A stretch of DNA of 60,642 nucleotides. It comes from Bacteroidia bacterium (lineage in GTDB: Bacteria > Bacteroidota > Bacteroidia > Flavobacteriales_D > JAUILH01). A program made the translations under genes and the position numbers. The notes under the pieces were generated by a model that worked only from the letters and a program-made list of their open reading frames with translations, was not told the origin of the DNA and did not search any database. The DNA lies in the NCBI GenBank assembly GCA_030433115.1, contig JAUILH010000007.1, positions 1 to 60,642 of the forward strand, in the 5' to 3' direction. Below, piece after piece: positions 43,278-53,617 of the stretch (position 1 is the first letter of the stretch; every line of letters starts with the position of its first letter).

Positions 43278-46200
43278 TTAAAAAATAGTGTATTCTATGC
43301 CATCCACTTTCTCCAAATCAGCCATTAATTCATTACTTAGACTGACTCGTTTAGTTCGTGATGGCAGGTTGACCGATATTTTTTCAAGATTATCGTAGAC
43401 TTTAAATTTCAGTTGATGACTGCCTTCATGTTGTGATAGAATGTCGTTGATTTCATCAATCAAAGCTGGTTCAACTGCACTGGATGCAATTGAAAGACTA
43501 ATTCCCTGAGCTTTTTTGTCTCTGATATCGTTTAGAAGTTCTAAAGTGTGAATTTTGAATTCGTATTCATTTTCACGATACTTTCTGGCCTGAACTTTTC
43601 CACTGGCGTAGATGAAGTTTCCTATGCTTAAAAAGTGCTTCATCTTGAGGTAGTCTTCTCCAAACAAAAAGTACTTGGCACTGCCTGAATAGTCCTCCAA
43701 TTCAAATGAACCAAACGGGGTGCCTTTTCGTGTCATTCTGTGGTCCGCCACAGTCATGATACCGGCGAATTTAATCTCTCGACCTCTGAAACGCTCTAAC
43801 TGAGTGGTGTTGGCAACTGAACCTGTACAAAAATGTTTGATCTCTAGTTTGAAATCGTCCAAGGGGTGACCAGAAATGTAGATTCCAATCATTTCCTTTT
43901 CGCGAGATAATTTCTCCAGATTAGTCCATTCTTCGCAAGGCGGAATTTTTGGTTCCGGAATTTCTACTCCCGATTCTTCTCCGAACATGGATACCTGGCT
44001 TGAATCTGAAGATCCCTGAACACTGTTTCCATATTTGATGGATTTTTCCAAAACTGTTGAGTTACCATCCATGGCAAAATACTGGGCTCTGTGCACGGTT
44101 GAGAAGGAATCGAACCCACCAGAGAGCGCCATGCTTTCCATCGCTTTTTTATTCGCAGCTCTTAAATCGATTCTTGACGTCAGATCGAAGATAGAGGAAT
44201 ATGGTCCGTTTTTTTGTCGTTCTTTCACAATTGCTTCAACTGCTCCTGCTCCCACTCCCTTGATGGCACCCAGTCCGAATCGAATTTCGCCTTTGGCATT
44301 TACGGTGAACTTGTAGTTAGATTCATTGACGTCTGGTCCCAATACTGGCGTCCCCATTCTACGACATTCCTCCATGAAGAAAGTCACGGATTTAATATCG
44401 TTCATGTTGTTACTCAGTACGGAAGCCATGTATTCTGCCGGATAATGCGCCTTGAGGTAAGCCGTTTGGAATGCCACCCAGGCGTAACACGTAGAATGTG
44501 ATTTATTGAAGGCATAGGCCGCAAATGCCTCCCAATCTTTCCAAACCTTTTCAAGCACTTTAGGGTCATGACCTCTCTCCTTTCCGCCATTGACGAATTT
44601 GGGTTTTAAGGTTGCCAGAAGTGCAAAAATTTTCTTACCCATGGCTTTTCTCAAAACATCTGCCTCACCCTTGGTAAATCCTGCTAATTTCTGACTCAAC
44701 AGCATCACCTGCTCCTGGTAAACCGTAATTCCATAAGTCTCTTCAAGGTACTCCTCCATTCCCTCTAGGTCGTAATGGATTTCTTCTAAGCCGTGTTTAC
44801 GTTTAACAAACGATGGTATGTATTCGAGTGGTCCCGGACGATACAGCGCGTTCATCGCAATTAAATCTGCGAAAACTGTTGGCTTTAATTCTTTAAGGTA
44901 TTTCTGCATACCCGTGGATTCGTATTGGAACACACCAACCGTTTCTCCTCTTTGGAACAATTCGTAGGTTTTGACATCATCCAAAGGAATTTTATCAGGA
45001 TCAATCTCAATACCATGACGCTCCTTAATAATGGCAACGGCATCCTTAATTAGTGTCAACGTTTTCAAGCCCAGGAAATCCATCTTGAGCAAGCCGGCAT
45101 TCTCAACTACCGAGTTATCGAATTGTGTGCACCATAAATTGGCGTCTTTAGAAACAGCCACCGGAATGTGTTCTCGTATATCGCTAGGGGTGATAATGAC
45201 ACCACATGCGTGAATCCCTGTATTTCTTACGGAACCTTCCAGCATATGAGCCTGACGAACAGTTTCACCTTCTAAATCTCGTTTTTTGTAAATGGCTTTT
45301 AACTCATTGGCCAGAGTCATCTGCTCTGCGTTGAGTTTTTCAGACAATTGATCTTCTGTTAATCCAAAAAGTTTCTTGAGTTTGATGTCCGGAATCAACT
45401 TGGCAATTCTGTCCGTATCTGGTAGAGGCAAATCCAAAACCCTTCCTGTATCACGAATAGACGACTTGGCTGCCATGGTACCGTAGGTTATAATTTGTGC
45501 CACCTGACTGGCGCCATATTTGTCGATCACGTAATCAATGACGCGCCCTCTACCTTCATCATCAAAATCGATATCAATATCAGGAAGGGACACCCTATCA
45601 GGATTCAGGAAACGCTCAAAAAGTAAATCGTACTTGATGGGATCGATATTGGTAATTCCTAAACAGTAGGCCACTGCACTTCCGGCAGCCGATCCCCTAC
45701 CTGGTCCAACTGACACGTTCATTCTTCTGGCTTCAGCAATGAAATCCCATACAATCAAAAAATAACCTGGATATCCAGTATTTTCTATTGTTGCCAATTC
45801 AAAATCGAGTCGTTCTGTGATTTCATCGGTAATTTCCTCATAACGATCTTTGGCACCTTCGTAAGTCAGATGTCTCAAATAAGCGTTCTCCCCTCTTTTT
45901 CCACCATCTTTTTGATCGTCTTCATGCACAAATTGTTCGGGGATGTCAAATGCCGGAAGCAACACATCCTGAGCCAAATCAAAGACCTCAACCTTATCTA
46001 CAATTTCATTGGTATTGACAATGGCTTCAGGCAAATCCTTGAACAACTCCTTCATCTCTTTCTGAGATTTGAAGTAATAACTGTCGTTCGGGAAACCAAA
46101 TCTAAAACCTCTTCCCTTTCCTATTGGTGTACTTTTCTTTTCACCTTCTTTGACACAGAGTAAAATGTCGTGGGCATTCGAATCAGACTTATCCAGATAG

Positions 46201-47633
46201 AAAGTATCGTTGGCGGCTATGTATTTGACATCATGCTTTTTGCAAAATTTGAGCAGGGTTCTATTGACAATCTCATCTTCCTCAATGCCATGGCGGCACA
46301 ATTCGGCGTAAAAATCATCTCCAAAGTGCTCTTTCCACCATAAAAATGCTTTTTCTGCCTGCTCTTCACCAACGTTCAATATCAAATTCGGAATCTCTCC
46401 CATGTGACCACCTGTGAGGACAATCAAATCTCCTTTAAGGGATAAAATCAATTCTTTGTCCACGCGGGGCACATAGTAGTAGCCATCAATATAACCTTGA
46501 GAAGATAATTTAGCCAGGTTATGGTATCCGCGCTTGTTCTTGGCTAGAAAAGGTACTCTAAATCCATTATCTTTAAAAGACTTGTCTGTATGGTTTCTAC
46601 AGACATTCAGCTCACACCCCAAGATGGGTTTCACCTCTTTGACATCCAGTACTCTGCCTTCTTCTTCCGCTTTTTCGAGTTTGTCCTTAACACCTTTGTT
46701 GTGCTTTAGAGCAGCTTTTACAAAATGAAATGCAGCCATCATGTTTCCCAAATCCGTCAGTGCAACAGCAGGCATACCATATTCCGCTGCCTTGTTAACG
46801 AGCCCTCCAATTTCGGTTGTAGATTGTAAGATTGAGTACTGAGAATGGTTGTGCAAATGAGAAAAACTTACCTTTTTGAGGTCTTTTAGATTTTTGGAAA
46901 CATCTCCGGCATCAACAACAGAATCCAGCGCGGTCTTGAGTTTCGCACTTTCTTCTTTGAGATTTTGGTGTTGAAGACCAATGAGGTCTATTGTGGAAGG
47001 ATTGGCTTCAATGAAATCCTTAAAAAACTGCTCATCTACCTCCAATTCAGACTGAGTGAAAATACGGAGTCGGATTAATTCAAGGAAACATCTTGTAGTC
47101 GCTTCAACATCTGCTGTAGCGTTGTGAGCTTCAGAAAAAGGAACCTTGAATAAAAACTCGTGAAGTTCTGTTAGCGTTGGTAATTTAAATTTTCCTCCAC
47201 GTCCACCTGGAATCTTACACAAACTGGCGGTTGTTTCAGTACATGTGTCCAATACAGGTTTATCAAGCAAATCTGACTCAACACCTAATCGATAGAGCTC
47301 ACAGCCTACTACTTTGACATCAAAATCCAGGTTTTGACCAACAATAAATTTGGTTTTCCCGAGCACTTCAATGAATTGCTCCATCACCTCTGCAAGTGGC
47401 TTTCCTTGTTGTTTGGCCAATTCTGTGGAGATTCCATGTATTTTTTCCGATTGGAATGGGATATCAAACCCTTCAGGTTGTACCAGAAAATCTCCATGCT
47501 CCAGACACACGCCTTTGGCATCATGCAATTGCCAGGCAATCTGGATACAACGGGGCCAGTTATCCGTATCCGTTATTGGGGCTTTGTAGTCTCTTGGAAG
47601 ACCGGTAGTTTCAGTATCAAATATTAGGAACAT
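43278..47633 (-). CDS. dnaE: DNA polymerase III alpha subunit with N-terminal exonuclease
   Basis: 1451 residues. Residues about 1-210 are a DnaQ-type 3'-5' exonuclease: FDTETTGLP, VGQNLDFDV and EAHNATADVEAT give the three Exo motifs. A PHP domain starts at SHLHNHSQYS (about 258). The polymerase core has GPGRGSAAGSAVAY and the catalytic Asp cluster PDIDIDFDD (about 685), then FQYESTGMQKYL, YQEQVMLL, a helix-hairpin-helix and an OB fold near the C-terminus. It is the replicative polymerase. An exonuclease fused to DnaE is usual in many Bacteroidota, in place of a separate epsilon subunit. It is divergent from ttcA. Confidence 0.96.
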   Translation of the reverse strand: MFLIFDTETTGLPRDYKAPITDTDNWPRCIQIAWQLHDAKGVCLEHGDFLVQPEGFDIPFQSEKIHGISTELAKQQGKPLAEVMEQFIEVLGKTKFIVGQNLDFDVKVVGCELYRLGVESDLLDKPVLDTCTETTASLCKIPGGRGGKFKLPTLTELHEFLFKVPFSEAHNATADVEATTRCFLELIRLRIFTQSELEVDEQFFKDFIEANPSTIDLIGLQHQNLKEESAKLKTALDSVVDAGDVSKNLKDLKKVSFSHLHNHSQYSILQSTTEIGGLVNKAAEYGMPAVALTDLGNMMAAFHFVKAALKHNKGVKDKLEKAEEEGRVLDVKEVKPILGCELNVCRNHTDKSFKDNGFRVPFLAKNKRGYHNLAKLSSQGYIDGYYYVPRVDKELILSLKGDLIVLTGGHMGEIPNLILNVGEEQAEKAFLWWKEHFGDDFYAELCRHGIEEDEIVNRTLLKFCKKHDVKYIAANDTFYLDKSDSNAHDILLCVKEGEKKSTPIGKGRGFRFGFPNDSYYFKSQKEMKELFKDLPEAIVNTNEIVDKVEVFDLAQDVLLPAFDIPEQFVHEDDQKDGGKRGENAYLRHLTYEGAKDRYEEITDEITERLDFELATIENTGYPGYFLIVWDFIAEARRMNVSVGPGRGSAAGSAVAYCLGITNIDPIKYDLLFERFLNPDRVSLPDIDIDFDDEGRGRVIDYVIDKYGASQVAQIITYGTMAAKSSIRDTGRVLDLPLPDTDRIAKLIPDIKLKKLFGLTEDQLSEKLNAEQMTLANELKAIYKKRDLEGETVRQAHMLEGSVRNTGIHACGVIITPSDIREHIPVAVSKDANLWCTQFDNSVVENAGLLKMDFLGLKTLTLIKDAVAIIKERHGIEIDPDKIPLDDVKTYELFQRGETVGVFQYESTGMQKYLKELKPTVFADLIAMNALYRPGPLEYIPSFVKRKHGLEEIHYDLEGMEEYLEETYGITVYQEQVMLLSQKLAGFTKGEADVLRKAMGKKIFALLATLKPKFVNGGKERGHDPKVLEKVWKDWEAFAAYAFNKSHSTCYAWVAFQTAYLKAHYPAEYMASVLSNNMNDIKSVTFFMEECRRMGTPVLGPDVNESNYKFTVNAKGEIRFGLGAIKGVGAGAVEAIVKERQKNGPYSSIFDLTSRIDLRAANKKAMESMALSGGFDSFSTVHRAQYFAMDGNSTVLEKSIKYGNSVQGSSDSSQVSMFGEESGVEIPEPKIPPCEEWTNLEKLSREKEMIGIYISGHPLDDFKLEIKHFCTGSVANTTQLERFRGREIKFAGIMTVADHRMTRKGTPFGSFELEDYSGSAKYFLFGEDYLKMKHFLSIGNFIYASGKVQARKYRENEYEFKIHTLELLNDIRDKKAQGISLSIASSAVEPALIDEINDILSQHEGSHQLKFKVYDNLEKISVNLPSRTKRVSLSNELMADLEKVDGIEYTIF

Positions 47634-47742
47634 AAACGCGTCAGAAATTCTTAGATAAAATTAATCAATTTAGTCGTGTGATGCCTGACAATGTTAATAA
47701 GTTGTGCATCAATTTTAAATTTAGAATCCCCTCGAAATGTCG

Positions 47743-47750
47743 TAGTTTTG
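47743..47750 (+). promoter_or_regulatory. Candidate -7 box of ttcA
   Basis: TAGTTTTG matches TAnnTTTG and lies 30 nt upstream of the ATG at 47781. The -33 position reads TTT rather than TTG. Confidence 0.45.
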
Positions 47751-47780
47751 CACACATATTCAAGTTCTAATTTGTAAAGA

Positions 47781-48590
47781 ATGGCAAGTGTTAAAAAGGA
47801 CAACCGTTTAATTAAAAGACTTCACAAGCATGTTTGGGAAGCAGTTCTCAAGTACAACATGATCTCTGATGGAGATTTGATTATGGTATGTTTATCGGGA
47901 GGAAAAGACAGCTATACCATGTTGGATATGCTCAGGTATATTCAATTGTCTGGCGACATGTCATTTGAGATCATTGCCGTCAATTTGGATCAAAAACAAC
48001 CCGGATTTCCAGAGCACATTTTACCCGAATACTTGCAAAAAATTGGCGTGAAATATGAAATCGTTGAAAAAGACACGTACAGCATTGTGAAAGACAAAAT
48101 TCCTGAAGGCAAAACCATGTGCAGCTTGTGTTCAAGATTGAGACGCGGGAATTTGTATACCACAGCTGAGCGTCTTGGCGCAAACAAGCTGGCCTTAGGG
48201 CATCACAAAAACGATATTCTTGAAACACTCTTTCTCAATTTGTTTTACAGTGGCCGATTAGAAACCATGCCTCCAAAATACCTCACGGACAATAAAAAAC
48301 ATGTCGTAATTCGTCCATTGGCGCATTGTGAAGAATCGGATATTGCTAAATTTTCTGAGATGCAGGATTATCCTATTATTCCATGTACACTTTGTGGCTC
48401 GCAGGAAGGATTGCAAAGACAAGCGGTTAAGGAATTGCTCAACTCATGGAACAACAAATATCCTGGTCGTTTGGAAAGTATGTTCACAGCTATGCAGAAT
48501 GTGCGTCCAACCCACCTCTTGGATTCTGAATTGAATGATTTTACGAATTTGGAAAAGGATCAGATAGTTCCTGAATTAATCAAAGCCTAA
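47781..48590 (+). CDS. ttcA: tRNA 2-thiocytidine synthetase
   Basis: 269 residues. The PP-loop ATP-binding motif [10 protein letters not shown] lies near 41-50, followed by the conserved Cys pair [16 protein letters not shown] and, further on, CTLCGSQEG. The Cys residues hold an iron-sulphur cluster in TtcA. The enzyme makes 2-thiocytidine at position 32 of several tRNAs. It is followed by a dehydratase gene 3 nt downstream, so the two are cotranscribed. Confidence 0.94.
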   Translation: MASVKKDNRLIKRLHKHVWEAVLKYNMISDGDLIMVCLSGGKDSYTMLDMLRYIQLSGDMSFEIIAVNLDQKQPGFPEHILPEYLQKIGVKYEIVEKDTYSIVKDKIPEGKTMCSLCSRLRRGNLYTTAERLGANKLALGHHKNDILETLFLNLFYSGRLETMPPKYLTDNKKHVVIRPLAHCEESDIAKFSEMQDYPIIPCTLCGSQEGLQRQAVKELLNSWNNKYPGRLESMFTAMQNVRPTHLLDSELNDFTNLEKDQIVPELIKA

Positions 48591-48593
48591 GGT

Positions 48594-49529
48594 ATGATTC
48601 CATCTGCCGAAGAGTTGAAACTTGCACATGAGCAAATCCAAGCATTTGTTCATAATACACCAGTACTCACTTCTTCAAGTATCAATAAATTATACGGCAA
48701 CGATTTGTTTTTCAAATGTGAGAACTTTCAGAAGATGGGTGCTTTTAAAATGCGCGGTGCGCTCAATGCCTTAACGAATCTTGATGACGAACAAAAGTCA
48801 AAAGGTGTTGTCACTCATTCCTCTGGAAATTTTGCTCAGGCGCTGTCTCTTGCCGCCAAATCGCTTGGTATAAAAGCTTACATTGTGATGCCAGAATCTG
48901 CACCAGAAATTAAAAAAAGAGCGGTTGCGGGTTATGGTGGCATTATTTCCATTTGCGCATCTACAATTGAAGCCAGAGAACAAGCTGCCAATCATATTGT
49001 GAAGAATCAAGGTGCTACTTTTATTCATCCGTCAGACAATATAGATGTCATTATCGGTCAGGGAACAGCTGCAAAGGAACTTTTGGAAGTCCACCCCAAT
49101 TTACATGCAATTTTCACCCCGGTTGGTGGGGGTGGATTAATAGGTGGGACTGCTCTGGCATGTCACTACAGTAACGATGACGTGCTCTGTTTTGGCGGAG
49201 AACCAAAGAATGCAGATGACGCCAAACGGTCTCTTGAAGCTGGACACATCATAAAACCTGAATCGCCAAATACGGTGGCAGATGGACTTAAAACCTATTT
49301 AGGGGAGCACAATTTCCCCATTATCCGGAAGTTGGTAGAAGACATTTTTTTGGTCGAAGAAACTGAGATCATTTGTGCCATGCGCGACATTTGGGAGCGC
49401 ATGAAAATGATAGTTGAACCGAGCAGTGCAGTGGCACTGGCAGCAGTAAAAAAATCAGGAATCAGGAATCAAAAAATCGGAGTCATTATTTCTGGCGGCA
49501 ACGTTGACCTTAACACATTACCTTTCTAG
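48594..49529 (+). CDS. PLP-dependent threonine/serine dehydratase or serine racemase
   Basis: 311 residues. The PLP-binding Lys is in KMGAFKMRGA and the phosphate-binding glycine loop is PVGGGGLIGG. SSGNFAQAL and IISGGNVD match the family. Length fits the short, regulator-free catabolic dehydratase/serine racemase form rather than IlvA, which has an extra C-terminal domain. It converts threonine or serine to a keto acid and ammonia, or interconverts L- and D-serine. Second gene after ttcA; its stop overlaps that of the convergent cytochrome gene by CTAG. Confidence 0.88.
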   Translation: MIPSAEELKLAHEQIQAFVHNTPVLTSSSINKLYGNDLFFKCENFQKMGAFKMRGALNALTNLDDEQKSKGVVTHSSGNFAQALSLAAKSLGIKAYIVMPESAPEIKKRAVAGYGGIISICASTIEAREQAANHIVKNQGATFIHPSDNIDVIIGQGTAAKELLEVHPNLHAIFTPVGGGGLIGGTALACHYSNDDVLCFGGEPKNADDAKRSLEAGHIIKPESPNTVADGLKTYLGEHNFPIIRKLVEDIFLVEETEIICAMRDIWERMKMIVEPSSAVALAAVKKSGIRNQKIGVIISGGNVDLNTLPF

Positions 49530-51427
49530 CGGATCACGATTCGTTTGGTAAGCCTTTTATGGTCTTTGGTGTCAATCACCATAAGGTAGGCAGATGAAGG
49601 CAGATTGAGGTTAAAATGATCTGCTGGTCTCAATGTCTGCACAAGTTTTCCTGACAGATTAAATATCCTGATCGTGCCAATGTCCTCCACCAAAAGTCCT
49701 TCAAGTCTGAAGCTACCATTTGATGGATTCGGATACACCAGAACCGTTGGTTGAACGGGCTCTTTAACTCCTGTGAAAATGTCTCCCAACAAAACTTGTT
49801 TCATCAAAACAGGCGTTCTATCAGCTGCATCAAACATACTTTTAAAATGATCAATTTCCGGAGAAGAATGAGAAAACATCTCAGACATCCACGCTGGTGG
49901 AGCCGTCTGATAGTAAGTTCTACAAATTACATTCAAATCTCCGGTATATCCATTTAATGGAATGTGGTAATTGATTAGATCAGCACCGCTTCCGGTTGAT
50001 GCATTGTTAAAATTGACATCATTTGCAGCTGTACCTTCAATTCTAACAGTATCATATGCAGTGTGCGTTGTGGAAAATCCTTTTGGTGGAATTCTGTTGT
50101 CCTTAAAAACCTGAAACCCTCTCTCCAATATGGTCGTCTTATTCAATCCAACATCCCCAAAGACCATTTCGTAAATCTGAATTTGATGTGGTTCGTTAAT
50201 CATATCATAATGCGGTTCATAGTTTGTGTCATGCCCATTTACTTCAAAGGTATTATCCCATGTGCCGGATTGAAATAAAGTGTCTCCAACAGAATCCATT
50301 ACTACGAACTGCACAAACATGCGCCTGCTGGGATAGCCCGAAGGCAATTTATGTCCAGCCAGATTCTCGATTTCTACCTCATAAAATGCCGTATCCAATG
50401 TTCTTAAAGTTTCCACACAGCTTAGATTTTGAGAACTATCCTGCAGCAAATCCAGTGACTGCTCTATACTTGCATCAAACTGATCAGTTGTTGCGTTAAG
50501 GTCCAAAGTATCCGTATTCAATTTCATCAATTCCAGCATGAAAGCATTCGCTCCAACAAAAGTGTGCTTTGAAAATGGGGATCGTTTGTTTAAAAACGTA
50601 TGGTCTGAGGACAACCAAACAGAATCAGTCGTAGAGGGCATGTGGCAATCCTGGCAAGTTTTACCTCCAATTGTACTATACACAGAGTTCAACCATTCAT
50701 GGTATGTGGCCTGTTCAATGAATTCATCTCCAGTATAATTTCCTGTCAGGTCGCTCGTTGGTGTGATCAGAGTATGACATGAGGCACATGCTACCGACTC
50801 GCTCATATGCGTGCCTTCTTGTGCATCAAATCCTGTGATACTTAACATAGGAGCAGAAAATGGATTAGGATATTGTCCCCAAATAATGTGATTGGTGTCA
50901 TAAGTGATTTTTCCAGAAAAGGTCTGTCCAATATTCTGAGGAGAAATTTGATGACATGCTGAGCACGACACACCATCGAGGGCAATAGAATCGCTAATCA
51001 TATCATTAATTCCATAATTCATTGCGCCATTGTGAATGGCGTCAAAATGTCCGAGAGGTGCGTGGCAAGAAGTACAATTGGTTTCAATTTGGGTTTGATG
51101 TCCCGGGTTCACAAGAACTTCATGACTAACTTTTGCTCTCCAAAAAGGGTCTTTTGCAGAATTAGCCATCATACTGGGTGCCCAATCATCTATAACATTG
51201 ATATCATTCCCCTGATTGTCCACACTTGCCTGTTGTGCAGGATCACTTCCATGACAGCTCACACATTTTCCAGATCCCGCGAAAAGGGTATTGACATCAT
51301 TAGGAAATGATTTGTGCACATAATGGGACTCAGGTTTCACATCCGAAACGATAATCTCGGGCCAGGCCAGCACAGTGAAACTACATACCATCAAGCCAAG
51401 GAGGATATATCTGATCTGATTCGTCAT
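49526..51427 (-). CDS. Five-haem cytochrome c with T9SS sorting domain
   Basis: 633 residues. It has five CxxCH haem sites: CVSCH, CTSCH, CSACH, CASCH and CQDCH, all within the first 300 residues. The second half is a beta-rich domain (YEVEIENLAGHKLPSGYPSRRM, as in cytochrome c554-like proteins). A T9SS C-terminal sorting domain ends the protein (VLVYPNPSNGSFRLEG to KRIVIR). So it is a multihaem electron-transfer protein secreted to the cell surface. The upstream gene (5 nt away) encodes a sugar dehydrogenase, which might pass electrons to it; that link is inference. Confidence 0.88.
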   Translation of the reverse strand: MTNQIRYILLGLMVCSFTVLAWPEIIVSDVKPESHYVHKSFPNDVNTLFAGSGKCVSCHGSDPAQQASVDNQGNDINVIDDWAPSMMANSAKDPFWRAKVSHEVLVNPGHQTQIETNCTSCHAPLGHFDAIHNGAMNYGINDMISDSIALDGVSCSACHQISPQNIGQTFSGKITYDTNHIIWGQYPNPFSAPMLSITGFDAQEGTHMSESVACASCHTLITPTSDLTGNYTGDEFIEQATYHEWLNSVYSTIGGKTCQDCHMPSTTDSVWLSSDHTFLNKRSPFSKHTFVGANAFMLELMKLNTDTLDLNATTDQFDASIEQSLDLLQDSSQNLSCVETLRTLDTAFYEVEIENLAGHKLPSGYPSRRMFVQFVVMDSVGDTLFQSGTWDNTFEVNGHDTNYEPHYDMINEPHQIQIYEMVFGDVGLNKTTILERGFQVFKDNRIPPKGFSTTHTAYDTVRIEGTAANDVNFNNASTGSGADLINYHIPLNGYTGDLNVICRTYYQTAPPAWMSEMFSHSSPEIDHFKSMFDAADRTPVLMKQVLLGDIFTGVKEPVQPTVLVYPNPSNGSFRLEGLLVEDIGTIRIFNLSGKLVQTLRPADHFNLNLPSSAYLMVIDTKDHKRLTKRIVIR

Positions 51428-51432
51428 TCGGC

Positions 51433-52821
51433 CTATTGTTTGACAAAGCTCCCATAAAAGACCTGTTGATCTTTAAGCCCTTTCAATGCGTACCATCCTG
51501 AAGGTAAATCGTCAATTGATACAGAACGGTCAACTTGGGCTGCTGACTTAACAAGCCGACCTTCCAGGTTATAAATTTTAAACTGTTGGAAGCTTTCATC
51601 GAAATGAATGGACTCCTTAGCTGGATTAGGATATACAAGTAACTCATCGAATTTAATGTATTCAACACTTGTTGGGTCAGGACACATTTTAACAATTTTT
51701 CCTGCTGTGGTAAAACCGCCACTTAAAAGATAGATACAACCATTTGGTCCCTGTAAAATATCTACCAGACTCGTCAATTGAGCGTCTGTAATGGATTGAG
51801 AAGAAAAGGTGGTATCATAAACAGGCGCATTTCCCAGTTCTATATCTCGAATACTGCCATCCGTAAATGTGGCCACTAACATATGGTTAGTGAATTCTGG
51901 CATTAAAGTATGGTCATAAAATATCACCCCTGTAACAGAAGGCAATGAGGACACTAAAGATCCGAAAGTTGAAATGGGAGCTGTGAGTCCGGGAGTGGCA
52001 CACGATCCTGTGTAATCTACCGTTCCTTCACACAAGGGCCAACCGTAGTCATGAGCTGGGGAAATCTGATTGACCTCATCCATGGTGTTTTGACCATTTT
52101 CTGTGGCGTACAAAGAGTCATTTAAAAAACTGAAAGTAAAGTCAAAACTATTTCTTAAACCATACGCCCAGATTCGATCATCATTTCCATTCAAGGGATC
52201 TCCATCATCATAAAAAGGGTTGTTGTTGGGAATACTCCCGCTTTTATGAATTCGCAATATTTTGCCCCATGGATTGGACAAATCTGTGGCGTTGGCTTCA
52301 ACCCCTCGGTCTCCGATACTGACGTACAAATAATCCGGATCTCCGGGTCTAAAATGAATGTTACCTCCGGAATGCTTTCCTGCGGGATTCGGGTCATCAA
52401 TATCCAGAATAATGGTTGGGTTGACACCTGTATCTGCCTGAACTTCAAACCTTACAATTCTAATCTTAGCCGGACTCTTGTGATTATAAAAGGTATAGAG
52501 GTAATGATTGCTATTGAAATCAGGATCTAACTCTACTCCAAGCACTCCCCTCTCATAAAATGTCTCAACCGAGTCCGTAAAATCCCAAATTTGTCCCAGA
52601 GTGACACCATTGGTATCAATCACCTCTACAGTAGCCATAGCAGACGGGACGGCTCCGGCACCTCCTTTCATACTCACGTAAAACTTAGCGTCATCATCCA
52701 TGGTAAATGCCACAGGAAATGCCAAATTGGTTTTAACATCCGAATAAATGTATTGCGACAAACCAATGTGAGTTTGCAAAAGCAGACAAAACACCATGCA
52801 AGGGTAAATCAAAAGTTTCAT
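51433..52821 (-). CDS. PQQ-type sugar dehydrogenase with T9SS sorting domain
   Basis: About 462 residues. I chose the Met at 52821 (MKLLIYPCMVFCLLLQTHIG), which starts a clean signal peptide; an ATG at 52845 would add MPYLYQNF, and the -7-like TATCTTTA box lies across this part, 10 nt before the chosen ATG. The GSDH-type beta-propeller shows HSGGNIHFRPGDPDYLYVSI, GDRGVEAN and DEVNQISPAHDYGWPLCEG. The T9SS domain is LLVYPNPAKESIHFDES to YGSFVKQ. It should oxidise an extracellular sugar or alcohol with PQQ and hand electrons to a cytochrome, plausibly the five-haem protein next door. Confidence 0.86.
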   Translation of the reverse strand: MKLLIYPCMVFCLLLQTHIGLSQYIYSDVKTNLAFPVAFTMDDDAKFYVSMKGGAGAVPSAMATVEVIDTNGVTLGQIWDFTDSVETFYERGVLGVELDPDFNSNHYLYTFYNHKSPAKIRIVRFEVQADTGVNPTIILDIDDPNPAGKHSGGNIHFRPGDPDYLYVSIGDRGVEANATDLSNPWGKILRIHKSGSIPNNNPFYDDGDPLNGNDDRIWAYGLRNSFDFTFSFLNDSLYATENGQNTMDEVNQISPAHDYGWPLCEGTVDYTGSCATPGLTAPISTFGSLVSSLPSVTGVIFYDHTLMPEFTNHMLVATFTDGSIRDIELGNAPVYDTTFSSQSITDAQLTSLVDILQGPNGCIYLLSGGFTTAGKIVKMCPDPTSVEYIKFDELLVYPNPAKESIHFDESFQQFKIYNLEGRLVKSAAQVDRSVSIDDLPSGWYALKGLKDQQVFYGSFVKQ

Positions 52822-52858
52822 AAAATTTTGATAAAGATACGGCATTCCTTATTTTAGA

Positions 52859-53494
52859 GTGATGTCCATTTTAAAGTCCATACTGTCTTTTGCTCTCATA
52901 GTGTTTGTTCTCCCCACTATTTCTGCAAGAAGTGACGACACCATCAAAGTTCATTTTTTGTATGGTTCCAAGCCTGCCAAAGGACATAAACATCATGAAG
53001 GCAAATGGTTTGGAGGCATTCATGGAGGACATGTCACCATTGAAATAGACGGCAGGGCATATGGCTTTGGTCCTGCGGGCAGGTTCCATATTATAGGTCA
53101 CCGTAAAACTTGTCATAGCAGCTTCACAAGTGCAAGTACAGAAAATTGGGAGCGAGACACATCAGGTATGACTTATACCAGTTTTGTGATACCGGTTGAT
53201 TCAATCACAAAACAAGACATGTTAAGAACTTTAAAATCATATGTGGACCAAACGCCCTATGATTATGCATTCATAGGCATGCGCTGTGCTGCAGCATCTG
53301 GAGATGTTTTAGGCAGACATGGTATCATAAAGAAACGATCCAGGAAGGGCAATACTTATAAATTTTTCTATCCTAAAAAATTGAGGAAACATTTATTTAA
53401 ATTGGCCAAGGAAAACGGTTGGAGAATCGATCGAAACAAAGGGAAGTCGAGTCGAAAATGGGAAAAAGATCCTAAAAAATACAGGATACAGTGA
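52859..53494 (+). CDS. Exported protein, possible permuted papain/NlpC-like fold
   Basis: 211 residues with an N-terminal signal (MMSILKSILSFALIVFVL, cut near ISARSD). The middle has GGIHGGHVTIEIDGRAYGFG and, later, YDYAFIGMRCAAASGDVLG. A conserved His before a conserved Cys is the order of circularly permuted papain-like enzymes (LRAT/YaeF type), unlike classic NlpC/P60. A basic C-terminus (IDRNKGKSSRKWEK) follows. The fold call is tentative. A TATTTTAG box ends 4 nt upstream of the ATG. Confidence 0.65.
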   Translation: MMSILKSILSFALIVFVLPTISARSDDTIKVHFLYGSKPAKGHKHHEGKWFGGIHGGHVTIEIDGRAYGFGPAGRFHIIGHRKTCHSSFTSASTENWERDTSGMTYTSFVIPVDSITKQDMLRTLKSYVDQTPYDYAFIGMRCAAASGDVLGRHGIIKKRSRKGNTYKFFYPKKLRKHLFKLAKENGWRIDRNKGKSSRKWEKDPKKYRIQ

Positions 53495-53511
53495 GATTCT
53501 TCAGTAAAACC

Positions 53512-53542
53512 TTGTGTCCTCAGGAATAAAATCAGATATTTG
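53512..53542 (+). promoter_or_regulatory. Candidate rpsP promoter
   Basis: TTG at 53512-53514 and GATATTTG at 53535-53542, 20 nt apart, match the Bacteroidota promoter with one mismatch in the -7 box. Confidence 0.5.
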
Positions 53543-53551
53543 CGCCCCTGT

Positions 53552-53612
53552 TCCAAGAATTGGACAGATTTAACTATTAATGATCAGGGTTTCGTACCCT
53601 TTAACTATTAAT
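53552..53612 (+). promoter_or_regulatory. Structured rpsP leader, candidate S16 autoregulatory element
   Basis: Two hairpins lie between the promoter and the ATG: TCCAA-GAA-TTGGA (53552-53564) and AGGGT-TTCGT-ACCCT (53586-53600). The second is flanked by an exact 13-bp direct repeat, TTTAACTATTAAT (53569-53581 and 53600-53612). Ribosomal-protein leaders often control their own operon; this one is a candidate, not a confirmed family match. Confidence 0.45.
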
Positions 53613-53617
53613 CAATT

